Shown here piece by piece: positions 7,221 to 15,996 of a stretch of DNA of 64,000 nucleotides. Made by a program: the position numbers and the translations under genes. The notes beneath the pieces were generated by a model, which was not told the DNA's origin, did no database searches, and saw only the letters and a program-made list of their open reading frames with translations. The DNA lies in the NCBI RefSeq assembly GCF_000023585.1, contig NC_012914.1, forward strand, positions 3,316,001-3,380,000, written 5' to 3'. Numbering within the stretch: position 1 is the stretch's first letter; each line of letters opens with the position of its first letter. Source of the stretch: Paenibacillus sp. JDR-2. Lineage in GTDB: Bacteria; Bacillota; Bacilli; Paenibacillales; Paenibacillaceae.

Positions 7221-8972
7221 ATGACAATATTAACCTTACGCGGAATTAAAAAAAGCTTCGGCGATACGAATGTGCTCGTGAACGTAGATGCCGAGCTGAC
7301 TAGCCGAGAGCGTATCGGCTTGGTTGGGATGAACGGGGCGGGAAAAACAACGCTCGCCAACCTGATATTCGGTACAATTCTACCTGACAACGGCAAAATT
7401 ACTTTCCACAAGGATCAACTTCGAATCGGCTACTTGCTGCAGTCGACTTCGTATACCGTTAATACTTTTAGCAGCATGATGGAGCATTCTGATGTATCCC
7501 ATGAGACCGAGCAGTTTCTAAAGACGACAAGTCATTTCGGCTTGCAAAAGGTGAAGGAGTGGGATGGAGCTCGTTTAGCGGGATTAAGCGGGGGAGAGAA
7601 GACGAAGCTGGCCATTGCACATATTTTGTCTTCAAAGCCAGATTTATTGCTGCTAGACGAACCGACGAATCATTTGGATTTTGAAGGCGTCGATTACCTG
7701 GTTCAAGAACTTGGGCGGTACAATGGCACGACAATTGTGATATCGCATGATCGTTATTTTCTTGATCAAACGGTGGACCGTATTATAGAACTGCAAGATG
7801 GCATTTCGACGTCTTTCCCGGGCAATTACTCGTTCTATCGGGAGGAGAAATCCAGACGTTTCCAGAGCCAACTTCATCAATATGAAGAACAGCAGAAATA
7901 CGAGCAGAAGATTGAAACGGAAATCAAACGGTTGAAGAATTGGTCAGAAAAAGCGCATCGCGAAGCCGGCAAAGTTGGGAAAATGGCTGAGATGCGCGCA
8001 GGCGTGAAGGAATTCTATCGAAGCAAAGCCAAAAGCATGGATAAGCAAATCAAATCCCGCATTCACCGCTTGGAAAAGATTGAAATTGAAGGCGTGAAAA
8101 AGCCCAATGAGGAAGCAAAGGTTTCCTTTGGCTGGGATCACCCGGACAAACGCGGCCGGCGAATCGTAGAAGCGCAGCAGATTAGCAAGTCGTATGGCAG
8201 ACACTCCTTGTTTAAGGATAGCTCTTTTTATTTGCAACGCGGGGAGAAGATCGGGTTGCTTGGGCCTAACGGCTGCGGGAAAACAACGCTAATTCAAATG
8301 CTGCTCGGGAAGAAACCGGTCGACTCCGGTCAGTTATGGATTAGTCCTACTGCGAAAGTCGCGTATTTAACGCAGGATGTATCGGATCTCAATCAGCAGC
8401 AAACGGTACTCGAATTACTGCAGGAGAGCCATGAAGTCCGCAGCGATGTTGGAAAAGCGCGGACCCTGCTAGCCAATATGGGGTTTGACGCATCTATGCT
8501 GCAAAAGCCGATCGCACGTTTAAGTCTTGGTGAACGCACGCGGATCAAGCTATCGCTGCTTATGCTCCGAGAGCAGGATTTGCTCATCCTGGATGAGCCG
8601 ACCAATCATCTCGATCTGGCAAGCCGCGAGCAGCTTGAGGAGACGTTATCGGAGTATCGCGGAACGCTTATTGTTGTCTCTCATGACAGATATCTAATGG
8701 ATAAAATCTGCACGAAGCTGCTCGTTTTTGAAGACGGTAATATTAAGCGGATTGAATCTGGCTATGAAACTTTTCGAGAGCGGACGCAGAGTATGTTTGC
8801 TTCAGGAGACAAGAACGAACAGCAGTTGGAAGAAGAGAAGCTGGTACTCGCGAATCGAATCGTTTCTGTGCTTGCGGAACTAAGTATGTTGAAGCCAAAT
8901 GACATCCGGTACGCGGGGCTTGATGAAGAGTATAAGCAATTACTCGCTTTGAAGAAGCAGCTAAGTATTTGA
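7221..8972 (+). CDS. ABC-F ribosomal protection protein, VmlR-like, 583 aa
   Basis: Soluble twin-ATPase that binds the ribosomal E site and dislodges peptidyl-transferase antibiotics; members give resistance to lincosamides, streptogramins A and pleuromutilins. First domain: Walker A GMNGAGKTT (residues 36-44), signature LSGGEKTKL, Walker B LLLLDEPTNHLD. Second domain: GPNGCGKTT, LSLGERTRI, LLILDEPTNHLD. Between them is a long charged linker with NWSEKAHREAGK, typical of the antibiotic-resistance subgroup. There are no membrane segments, as expected. The ATG at 7221 follows GGTGATTGG; an upstream in-frame ATG at 7161 lies inside the terminator T tract and is unlikely. The leader and attenuator upstream support drug-inducible expression. 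Drug specificity cannot be read from sequence. Confidence 0.88.
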   Translation: MTILTLRGIKKSFGDTNVLVNVDAELTSRERIGLVGMNGAGKTTLANLIFGTILPDNGKITFHKDQLRIGYLLQSTSYTVNTFSSMMEHSDVSHETEQFLKTTSHFGLQKVKEWDGARLAGLSGGEKTKLAIAHILSSKPDLLLLDEPTNHLDFEGVDYLVQELGRYNGTTIVISHDRYFLDQTVDRIIELQDGISTSFPGNYSFYREEKSRRFQSQLHQYEEQQKYEQKIETEIKRLKNWSEKAHREAGKVGKMAEMRAGVKEFYRSKAKSMDKQIKSRIHRLEKIEIEGVKKPNEEAKVSFGWDHPDKRGRRIVEAQQISKSYGRHSLFKDSSFYLQRGEKIGLLGPNGCGKTTLIQMLLGKKPVDSGQLWISPTAKVAYLTQDVSDLNQQQTVLELLQESHEVRSDVGKARTLLANMGFDASMLQKPIARLSLGERTRIKLSLLMLREQDLLILDEPTNHLDLASREQLEETLSEYRGTLIVVSHDRYLMDKICTKLLVFEDGNIKRIESGYETFRERTQSMFASGDKNEQQLEEEKLVLANRIVSVLAELSMLKPNDIRYAGLDEEYKQLLALKKQLSI

Positions 8973-8998
8973 AAAGCTAGTGAAATAATAGTTGAAAT

Positions 8999-9030
8999 GG
9001 CAGTTGATCAGAGGATCAGCTGCCATTTTT
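8999..9030 (+). terminator. Terminator of the ABC-F gene
   Basis: GGCAGTTGATC / GATCAGCTGCC stem around AGAG, followed by ATTTTT. Confidence 0.85.
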
Positions 9031-9128
9031 ATCGAAGTAAAGGTCAGTTCAGTTCCAATATGTGGTAACATATATTTGGTTTTAAGTTAGAAAATGAAGA
9101 GCTTGGTTTATAAAAGGAGCACTGTGAT

Positions 9129-9314
9129 ATGAGGCTTATTAAAAATTTCGCAACTGTCGTCTTAAGCCTTATTGGCGACTTTTGGCTGGGATTGGGGATT
9201 AAGTCAGAGGTTTATGACAATCGGAGTCGTGTGCAAACTAGAGGCGGTTACTTTTTCTTTGTAACGGTGGCTGCTGGAATGGCAATAATTGTAGTTTTAT
9301 GGGCACGGCATTAA
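9129..9314 (+). CDS. Small two-pass membrane protein, 61 aa
   Basis: Unrecognised. Hydrophobic segments at residues 6-22 and 41-57 flank a polar loop (SEVYDNRSRVQTRGG). A strong ribosome site AAAAGGAG sits 9 nt before the ATG, which supports a real gene. First of a run of small membrane-protein genes. Confidence 0.55.
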   Translation: MRLIKNFATVVLSLIGDFWLGLGIKSEVYDNRSRVQTRGGYFFFVTVAAGMAIIVVLWARH

Positions 9315-9344
9315 CGCAGTAATAAAATGATTGGATGAGATTAA

Positions 9345-9644
9345 ATGAAAAGAAATAAAAATCAGAAAGATATAATGGTTGCCAATATTTTATTATTTGC
9401 TGCAATGTTCGCTGCTTGCCAGAGTTTGTACAGTGATCTAAAAACTTTGCTGTATGTTATACATGATTTCAATGTTTCGATTAAAGACATTACCTATTCC
9501 TATTGTATTGTGACTGTACACACTGATTTTAAGACATTTCGTTTTGATTTATTAGTTCCGCTATTAGTTGCTAGCATCGGAATTGTTATTAACGTTTCGA
9601 ATCTTCTATTTTACTATTTGAAAGACAATTCTAAGGATTGTTGA
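9345..9644 (+). CDS. Hypothetical two-pass membrane protein, 99 aa
   Basis: Unrecognised. One hydrophobic segment near residues 11-27 and a second near 70-91, separated by a mixed extracellular-type loop. The start ATG has only a weak ribosome site (GGATGAGAT). It follows the 61-aa gene by 30 bp in the same direction and may be co-transcribed. Base composition is AT-rich relative to surrounding metabolic genes. Confidence 0.5.
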   Translation: MKRNKNQKDIMVANILLFAAMFAACQSLYSDLKTLLYVIHDFNVSIKDITYSYCIVTVHTDFKTFRFDLLVPLLVASIGIVINVSNLLFYYLKDNSKDC

Positions 9645-9750
9645 TTAGCTGTTAAATGATGGAGTTTGCAAGTTGATTTCATACTAAGGAAGAAGGCGTA
9701 TTGTGGATTTTAAAGAAATAGTCATTATTTATAGGTAGGAGGTAAAGGAT

Positions 9751-10341
9751 ATAGCAGGAAACAAATCCCTCTGGGGTGTGCTCATTATAGGTTTCACTGT
9801 TGTTTACATTCTTCTATCGTCAAAGCAAGATCAATCTATTCAAGAGGTTACGGTTAATGAAAAAATACTTTCTTCTCAAAATTTCAGTCTTGATGCGGCA
9901 TCGTCTGGTTTGAATACTTCGGCAAAAGGAACGGTGTTTGTAAAAGAAACCTCAAAAAAATTGCAAACCATACAGATTGTTGCTTTGATTGAAATCGACC
10001 CAAAGGATTGGGGAGGCGTTGCTTTCTATGTTCCTAAAGATTGGATGATCGCAAAAATAGAAAGTAGTTATACAGAAAATCAAACGGCGATAAGCCCGGA
10101 CAATTATGCATCGACCTGGACCAACAGTGATAAGAATGCCTATTGGCACTCATGGATTGAGTTTGGACGAGATAGAAGGTATGAGACGGGTCAAGGTGGT
10201 ACTGGAATAGTCAAAATCGAATTAGTCTCAAACAAAAAGCTCAATACCTTTGAATTAACCGTTGAAGCTGGTTCAGCCGTGCATGGTAATGTGAAGAAAA
10301 TGGGTACAGATACCATAAGAGTACCAATACCTTTAACTTAA
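9751..10341 (+). CDS. Membrane-anchored extracytoplasmic protein, about 196 aa
   Basis: Unrecognised. An N-terminal hydrophobic anchor (WGVLIIGFTVVYILL) precedes a beta-rich polar domain ending near NVKKMGTDTIRVP. The strong ribosome site TAGGAGGT ends 7 nt before an ATA codon at 9751, not before ATG, GTG or TTG. The first conventional start in frame is GTG 9778, which lacks a good ribosome site and would cut into the anchor. I therefore place the start at ATA 9751, with GTG 9778 as the alternative (187 aa). It ends just before the beta-lactamase-like gene. Confidence 0.5.
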   Translation: MAGNKSLWGVLIIGFTVVYILLSSKQDQSIQEVTVNEKILSSQNFSLDAASSGLNTSAKGTVFVKETSKKLQTIQIVALIEIDPKDWGGVAFYVPKDWMIAKIESSYTENQTAISPDNYASTWTNSDKNAYWHSWIEFGRDRRYETGQGGTGIVKIELVSNKKLNTFELTVEAGSAVHGNVKKMGTDTIRVPIPLT

Positions 10342-10381
10342 CTTGGGTATGTCATATCGCAAACAAAGGAGATCTTCATTT

Positions 10382-11470
10382 ATGTCTTCGTCGTCTTCGT
10401 CGCTAATAATTAAAATCGAGAACAGTATAAATCCTGAGGATTTCCTAGTGGGTGGGGCTGTCGTTGTCGTGAAGGAAAATCAGGTTATCTATGAAAAAGG
10501 ATTCGGACTTGCGCGAGTTGGCTTGCATGAAAGGGGCTTTACGCCGGATACAATCGTATGCGTAATGAGCATCGCCAAAAGCTTTACGGCTGCTGCTTTG
10601 TTAACCTTAGTCGAGGAAGGCCGTCTTGATTTGGCCGACCCGCTTGTTCATTATCTCCCATACTTCCAGACGACAGAACCGGAGCTAAGCGGCTTGATTA
10701 CTGTAAAGCAACTGTTATCTCATACGGCTGGGTTTGGCGGTGACCTAGGCATCGGCGATCTTGTCGCACCAAATGCAGCCGAACTGGCATTTTATGATCA
10801 GTTGACCAGACAAGTTGGAATGCCCGATTCGTTGCTGCGCCAGATTCAAAACCGAGAGGATATCACCAGGCTGATTCGTAAAATAACTCTGGCGGATCAG
10901 CCGGGTACCAACTGGAATTATTGCACGGATGCTTATATCGTGGCCGCTGATCTTTTCGAGAAAGTCAGCGGTCAATCGTGGGAGGGGTATATGGAGGCGT
11001 TGTTCCTGGTCCTCCAACTGAACCGGACAACCTTGAATGCCGAGAATGTTACGCAAGACGATAATCATGCCAGTTACTATAGTTGCAAAACGGGAGACTC
11101 TAACATCTTGCCTTCGCCGTTTCCTGTCAACCCCGTAGCAGCACCAATGGGCTTTTTATATTCAACGGCGAATGATTTGGGCAGATATCTTAATGCCTAC
11201 ATGAGTGATCGTCCGTTCATATCCCCTGCATTAATGGAGAAGATGTTCGAACCCGTATGGCTGTTTGATTCTAACGAGGGCTACGCGTTGGGTTGGGGAA
11301 CAAGCATGGAAAAGGGATACTCCGTCATGGAGCATGGAGGTGGCTATCAAGGGGTCAGTGCGTATCTATGCATGGTTCCCTCGGAAAAGCTCGGAATCAT
11401 TGTTTTGTCCAATCATGATCAGACGCCGACACAGAATATTTGTTACCGGGTACTTCGAGCTATTTGTTGA
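10382..11470 (+). CDS. Serine beta-lactamase-like hydrolase (class C / PBP4* family)
   Basis: Probable serine hydrolase of the AmpC/esterase/DD-peptidase superfamily, 362 aa. The nucleophile motif is S-I-A-K (VMSIAKSFTAAALL). The second motif, usually Y-x-N, reads Y-C-T in NWNYCTDAY, so its Asn is replaced. The third motif is H-G-G (MEHGGGYQG). A short serine run follows the start. The ATG at 10382 has AAAGGAGAT at proper distance and is preferred over a TTG at 10343. No clear signal peptide, so it is probably cytoplasmic. True beta-lactam hydrolysis is doubtful; esterase or peptidase activity is as likely. Confidence 0.8.
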   Translation: MSSSSSSLIIKIENSINPEDFLVGGAVVVVKENQVIYEKGFGLARVGLHERGFTPDTIVCVMSIAKSFTAAALLTLVEEGRLDLADPLVHYLPYFQTTEPELSGLITVKQLLSHTAGFGGDLGIGDLVAPNAAELAFYDQLTRQVGMPDSLLRQIQNREDITRLIRKITLADQPGTNWNYCTDAYIVAADLFEKVSGQSWEGYMEALFLVLQLNRTTLNAENVTQDDNHASYYSCKTGDSNILPSPFPVNPVAAPMGFLYSTANDLGRYLNAYMSDRPFISPALMEKMFEPVWLFDSNEGYALGWGTSMEKGYSVMEHGGGYQGVSAYLCMVPSEKLGIIVLSNHDQTPTQNICYRVLRAIC

Positions 11471-11482
11471 CGGAGGGACTGC

Positions 11483-11965
11483 ATGAAAAAAAGGTATATT
11501 ATTATCATATTATTGTTTTTCGGTATATTAATGTTAATTGGATATAATAGGTATTCTTATAAGTTCAAGAGCCTTGATAACGCAACATTATTTCTAGGTC
11601 CAATAGAATCACCGGATGGTAAATATGAAGCTAATTCGTATTATATAAATTATGGTGGCGCAGCTGGCGGGGTAATGTATATCGTTGAGGTTGAACAAAC
11701 CAGGACCGGTGAAAAGAAAAAGGTATATTCGAGTAACCATAAGAATGATTTTTCGATGTCTTGGAAAGCATCGGACATCCTTTCTATAAAAAACGAAAGC
11801 CCTAAACATAATGAATACAGGAATATAGATTTAAATGTAATTACGGATATTTATGAAGAGTCAGGCGCTGCATGCCGGAGCTTTTTGCTTAAAGAGAATT
11901 TTGAAAACTGCTATAAAGCGGAGGACATTAAGGAGCCTCTTATTTTTAAGCTTCTTGGTTTTTGA
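11483..11965 (+). CDS. DUF5412-like membrane-anchored protein, 160 aa
   Basis: N-terminal hydrophobic anchor (residues 4-20) and an extracytoplasmic beta domain with the block SPDGKYEANSYYINYGGAAG. This block recalls DUF5412 proteins of Bacillales, whose function is unknown. GGAGGGA precedes the ATG; only 12 bp separate it from the hydrolase stop, so the two are probably co-transcribed. Confidence 0.65.
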   Translation: MKKRYIIIILLFFGILMLIGYNRYSYKFKSLDNATLFLGPIESPDGKYEANSYYINYGGAAGGVMYIVEVEQTRTGEKKKVYSSNHKNDFSMSWKASDILSIKNESPKHNEYRNIDLNVITDIYEESGAACRSFLLKENFENCYKAEDIKEPLIFKLLGF

Positions 11966-12067
11966 TGTCCTGAATATGACAACGGCGTCAGATTGCCTGC
12001 GGTTGATTCACCTAACAGGCTTATAATATATCGATTCAATCGAAAATTCCGATAGAGGAGTGTTAAA

Positions 12068-12490
12068 GTGTATTCCATAAGTGAGCTGGTTCCAAAAGAT
12101 AAATTCGACGAGGGAGCCTTAATAAAGTTAAAAGCAATTGATCCGTTAAAAATAAATCTGAAGCCGATAATCGGAGAACTGTTCGAATGGATTCAAGACA
12201 TAAACTGGCCTATTGCGGAAGAACTTTGCATCATTTTAGCTGATTTTAAACCAGAGGACATCATTCCTCAAATAAGAATGATACTTAACAGTGGTGATGA
12301 TACTTGGCAATTTTCATGCATCCAATTTCTGATACCGCATTTATCGACTGAAGTAAAAAAAGAAATCGCTCCAGATTTATTAAGAATAATTTTGACCCCT
12401 ACAGAAAACGAAAAACTCTGTGAATCTGACGAGTTGGCCAGAAAAATATACGAAGGCTACTTTGAGGGGCTAAACTCCCTCGAATCGTAA
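12068..12490 (+). CDS. DUF5071-like protein, 140 aa
   Basis: Soluble helical protein matching the DUF5071 pattern: LVPKDKFDEGALIKLKAID near the N-terminus and LFEWIQDINWPIAEEL in the middle, followed by helical repeats. Function unknown. GTG start at 12068 with GAGGAG 8 nt upstream. A strong terminator follows. Confidence 0.75.
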   Translation: MYSISELVPKDKFDEGALIKLKAIDPLKINLKPIIGELFEWIQDINWPIAEELCIILADFKPEDIIPQIRMILNSGDDTWQFSCIQFLIPHLSTEVKKEIAPDLLRIILTPTENEKLCESDELARKIYEGYFEGLNSLES

Positions 12491-12523
12491 AAGAATGGTT
12501 ACATATAGCTCTATATGAGTAGT

Positions 12524-12562
12524 ACAGCCCCCGGAACGAGTAGGACCGGGGGCTGTCTTTTC
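12524..12562 (+). terminator. Terminator after the DUF5071 gene
   Basis: ACAGCCCCCGG / CCGGGGGCTGT, an 11-bp GC-rich stem with an 11-nt loop, followed by CTTTTCTT. Confidence 0.85.
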
Positions 12563-12600
12563 TTAGTTAATGGACAGTTAAATTAAAAGAAAAAAATACA

Positions 12601-12629
12601 TTGTCCAAAATTTTCCTTCCACTTAATAT
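12601..12629 (+). promoter_or_regulatory. Promoter of the methyltransferase gene
   Basis: TTGTCC (12601-12606), 17-bp spacer, TAATAT (12624-12629); 57 bp upstream of the start codon. Confidence 0.5.
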
Positions 12630-12686
12630 GATATTTGGTGACGCAGTTGTTTTCGAAAAATCCATAGCCGTGGAGGGATTGTATTT

Positions 12687-13466
12687 ATGTCTTTCAGTCA
12701 TTATGGTGAACTATGCACAGAGGTCTATGACCTTACTAAAAAAGTTGGGCAATCACTCAGTGGAGATATAGAATATTATCGCGAGAAACTTAAACCTTGC
12801 AAAGGGCGTATTCTGGAGGCCATGGTAGGCTCTGGACGTGTGATCATTCCACTTCTTGAATCAGGATTAATCGTCGACGGGGTTGATTATTCCCCGCAAA
12901 TGCTTGCTTCTTGCCGGTATCGCTGCGAAGAACGTGGATTTACTCCGGATTTGTATAAAGCAAATTTGCAGGAGCTTTCTTTGCCGCATAAGTATGAAGC
13001 GATCATTATACCTGGGGGCTCATTTTTGTTGATTGAACAACGGGAAGAGTCGATACAGGCATTAAATCGGCTATATGAACATTTAGAACCAGGTGGAAAG
13101 TTGATCCTTGACCTGTTTTTGCCTGACAATAATTACAACAGTGCCGAATTAGGGCAATGGGACGGTACGGCAACTTACCACCTGCCAAATGGTGATATCA
13201 TTACAATGGAAGGCAAAAATGTGGAAGTTGATTTGTTCTTCAATCAATACCGTGTCAGCTATTTAAAATATGAAAAGTGGCGAGACGGGGAATTGATTCA
13301 AACGGAATTACAACGTTTTGCCTTGCGCTGGTACGGAGTTGAAGAGTTCAAGTTAATTCTGGAAAGTGTTGGTTTCTCTAATGTGACGGTTTGTGCAGAT
13401 TTTGAGGATGGGAAAAAACCCTCAAGCGGCAATCAGAAGTTTGTTTATCAAGCTACAAAAGCATAA
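12687..13466 (+). CDS. Class I SAM-dependent methyltransferase, 259 aa
   Basis: Soluble methyltransferase. The SAM-binding motif I reads ILEAMVGSGRVIIPLL (near residues 40-55; the usual E-x-G-x-G-x-G is modified to A-M-V-G-S-G). Motif II is VDGVDYSPQML. YEAIIIPGGSFLLI and LEPGGKLILDLFLP match motifs IV and V. The ATG at 12687 follows GGAGGG. Monocistronic between two terminators. Substrate unknown; small-molecule methylation is the usual role in this subgroup. Confidence 0.8.
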   Translation: MSFSHYGELCTEVYDLTKKVGQSLSGDIEYYREKLKPCKGRILEAMVGSGRVIIPLLESGLIVDGVDYSPQMLASCRYRCEERGFTPDLYKANLQELSLPHKYEAIIIPGGSFLLIEQREESIQALNRLYEHLEPGGKLILDLFLPDNNYNSAELGQWDGTATYHLPNGDIITMEGKNVEVDLFFNQYRVSYLKYEKWRDGELIQTELQRFALRWYGVEEFKLILESVGFSNVTVCADFEDGKKPSSGNQKFVYQATKA

Positions 13467-13526
13467 ACTATCGTGTCCAAAACGGGAAGCCATGGTTGAT
13501 AATGAACTGGTTTGCGAAGCTGAAAT

Positions 13527-13559
13527 AAATGACCTGGCTATTCCCTAGCCAGGTCATTT
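13527..13559. terminator. Bidirectional terminator
   Basis: AATGACCTGGCTA / TAGCCAGGTCATT with a short loop, between the convergent methyltransferase and MFS genes. Confidence 0.85.
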
Positions 13560-13589
13560 GTCGTCTTTATGAGGGCAGCTCTATTTAAT

Positions 13590-14777
13590 TTATCGTTTTC
13601 CAAGGGATGGACGTTTGGCTTGTCCACCAAGGTGACGCCTCGACAACAGCAAAGCAAAAGCCAGATATACGATAATGATGAATCCATACAACAGTACATA
13701 GCCTCCCATATTGTAGAATAAGCTGCCAAGGATCGGGCTGAGAGCCATTCCCATATAGCGGAACAAGTTGTAAGCCCCGACGGCAGTCGCACGGTTATTC
13801 GTGAAAGCGCCGGTCAACAACGTCGTTTGCACCGGCAGCGACAACCCAAGGGATAACCCGAAGAAGATAATTGCTGCCAATAACCACGGTAATGAAATCG
13901 AGTAGAAGAGGAGGAAAAACAGCACCGAAACGGCATTCAGAAAACTCGTCAGCACTAATAGTTTTTCTCCGTCAATCCGTGACTGGATTTTCCCGCCTAA
14001 GTAACTGCCGATCACAATGCCAAGCGACATCGGCAGAAATACCAGTCCTTTTTGCTCGCCTGATAAGCCGTACCGATCGGTTAAAATGTTCGGCATGAAG
14101 ACAAGAAAGTAATAAAACACGTAATACTGAATAAACCCGAGATATATAATGGACGATCCGATCCGATTTTGAAGAATCCCTGTAAAATCCCGCAGCTGAA
14201 ATCGACCTGCCTGGACATTGTCCGGCTTCGTTTCCTTCAAATATAAATAGTTGAAAACCAATACAATCATACCCGTTGCTGCAAGAGCGAGAAAGACGGA
14301 GTGGAAATTAAACTTACCTCCTAGGAAGCCGCCGATGACCGGTCCAAGCACCGGGCCTAACGACACCAACATTTGAAAGGTTCCCATTGCTTCGCCGCGT
14401 TCCTTGCCTTCGAACAAATCACTGATTACCGTAACGGCAACGACGGTTCCGGCAGCGATGCCAATCGCCTGTAGGGCTCTAAAAACCAGCAGAAACGTTA
14501 TCGTTTCGGAGAAGAAACATCCAATCGAAGCGATCACATACAACGTGATTCCGAAAAGCATAACCTTGCGACGTCCCTTTAAATCCGTAAGTGGACCATA
14601 GACCACCTGCATGATGGCAAGGAATAAAGTAAACACTGAAATCGTCAAGTTGACGACGAATGAGGTGGAGTGGAGTTGACTGGCAACCTCAGGTAATATC
14701 GGGGTGTATATGGTTTGCGTGAACGGACCAAAGAATGCGGCAAAAGCGACAATGTATAGAACGAATTTACGATTCAT
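13590..14777 (-). CDS. MFS transporter, Bcr/CflA-like drug efflux, 395 aa
   Basis: Twelve-span inner-membrane proton antiporter. The motif A equivalent between spans 2 and 3 reads GPLTDLKGRRKVMLFG. Motif C, typical of drug antiporters, reads LGPVLGPVIGGFLGG in span 5. Ribosome site GAGGGG before the ATG at 14777. Divergent from a LysR-type regulator with 127 bp between, a common arrangement in which the regulator controls the pump. Substrate unknown. Confidence 0.88.
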   Translation of the reverse strand: MNRKFVLYIVAFAAFFGPFTQTIYTPILPEVASQLHSTSFVVNLTISVFTLFLAIMQVVYGPLTDLKGRRKVMLFGITLYVIASIGCFFSETITFLLVFRALQAIGIAAGTVVAVTVISDLFEGKERGEAMGTFQMLVSLGPVLGPVIGGFLGGKFNFHSVFLALAATGMIVLVFNYLYLKETKPDNVQAGRFQLRDFTGILQNRIGSSIIYLGFIQYYVFYYFLVFMPNILTDRYGLSGEQKGLVFLPMSLGIVIGSYLGGKIQSRIDGEKLLVLTSFLNAVSVLFFLLFYSISLPWLLAAIIFFGLSLGLSLPVQTTLLTGAFTNNRATAVGAYNLFRYMGMALSPILGSLFYNMGGYVLLYGFIIIVYLAFALLLSRRHLGGQAKRPSLGKR

Positions 14778-14904
14778 GATGTTTAACCCCTCATTTTTAA
14801 TGTCTCGAATTTTAATAATGCCATCTTACTTGATATCAATTATTTATTCCAATGCATTTCGTGATATAATCTCATTCACCAGAGAGAATAAGTGAGGTGC
14901 TAAT

Positions 14905-15792
14905 TTGGAACTTCTTCAACTGCAATATTTTCTCGCGGTAGCTCATTCAGAACATGTAACCGAAGCTGCCCGGAGTCTGCATGTCACGCAATCATCATTA
15001 AGCAGAACGATTCATCGCTTGGAAGAAGATTTAGGGGTTTCGCTGTTCGATAGGATAGGCAGGAAACTGCAATTAAATGAGTCCGGAAGGAGATTTCTCC
15101 GTCGTGTAGAAAGGGCTTTGTTTGAATTGGAACAAGGGAAGCTAGAGCTTAGCGAATTAGCCAGTCCGGATCATGGAACCCTTGAATTAGGGGTCACCAG
15201 CGCAAGCGTATTACACCACATTCTTCGGAAATTTCAAATAAAACGGCCTAATATTCAGTTTCATGTGCAAATGCTGACGACACAGGAAATGATTATGCTT
15301 CTGGAGAGAGGGGAGTTAGATTATTGCTTGTCCTCGCCTCCTGTTGAAAGGGATGACATCGAATGTCAAATCGTATTCATTGATCCCATTCTTGTCGCCG
15401 TTCCAGTAGGTCATCGACTGGCGGATCGAAGCAGCGTATCTTTATCCGAATTAAGAGATGAAAGGTTTGTCGGTGTTAAGGTCGGTTACGGTACACGGGA
15501 TATTATGGAAGCAGCTTGCAAATCGGCTGGCTTCATCCCTCGTTATGTATACGAGGGTGATGAGCCGGCAAGGCTGGTCAATCTGGTGGAATCCGAAATT
15601 GGCATTGCCTTCATACCAAGCACGGCAAGGAATGATCGTGCACAAATCAAATATCTTCAAGTAGAGACTCACGAAGTGGTGAGGGAAATCGCTTTATTGT
15701 GGCACAAGAGTCGATATATTACTCCTGCTGCCCTGGAATTCCGGGAAGTTGTTCTGGAATATTTCGAAGCTTTATCCAATTCAAGAAATTAA
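14905..15792 (+). CDS. LysR family transcriptional regulator, 295 aa
   Basis: N-terminal winged HTH at residues 1-60 (LQYFLAVAHSEHVTEAARSL, then QSSLSRTIHRLEEDLG) and a periplasmic-binding-protein-like effector domain from about residue 90. TTG start at 14905 behind GTGAGGTG. A promoter with extended -10 TGATATAAT (14863-14870) lies upstream. Likely controls the divergent MFS gene and itself. Effector unknown. Confidence 0.88.
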   Translation: MELLQLQYFLAVAHSEHVTEAARSLHVTQSSLSRTIHRLEEDLGVSLFDRIGRKLQLNESGRRFLRRVERALFELEQGKLELSELASPDHGTLELGVTSASVLHHILRKFQIKRPNIQFHVQMLTTQEMIMLLERGELDYCLSSPPVERDDIECQIVFIDPILVAVPVGHRLADRSSVSLSELRDERFVGVKVGYGTRDIMEAACKSAGFIPRYVYEGDEPARLVNLVESEIGIAFIPSTARNDRAQIKYLQVETHEVVREIALLWHKSRYITPAALEFREVVLEYFEALSNSRN

Positions 15793-15818
15793 GACCCGAT
15801 AAAATTTACATTTTACAT

Positions 15819-15854
15819 AAAACCACCGAAATCATGACATGATTCGGTGGTTTT
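15819..15854 (+). terminator. Terminator after lysR
   Basis: AAAACCACCGAA (15819-15830) and TTCGGTGGTTTT (15843-15854), with an inner ATCATG/CATGAT extension. Confidence 0.8.
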
Positions 15855-15942
15855 CCATTTTTCTGGACATTTTTAGCGCTAGATTTACAATTCCTTAGGC
15901 TCTGTTTAACGCAGAAGAAACATCCACTCCTTAATCTATACG

Positions 15943-15976
15943 TATGGGAACGATCCCATATGGGAACGGTCTCACA
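15943..15976 (+). promoter_or_regulatory. Two overlapping LacI-type operators
   Basis: TATGGGAACGATCCCATA at 15943-15960 has 7-bp arms around a central ACGA, as LacI-family sites do. A second, weaker copy (TATGGGAACGGTCTCACA, 15959-15976) overlaps it by two bases. They lie 20-50 bp before the lacI-type start, which suggests autoregulation and control of the operon. Confidence 0.65.
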
Positions 15977-15996
15977 GCTGTGAAAGGGAGTGCATC

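Noticed and set aside
9129..12490. Defence island or toxin-antitoxin cluster
   Set aside because: The small membrane and DUF proteins here show no nuclease, toxin, or known defence domains and no mobile element boundaries.
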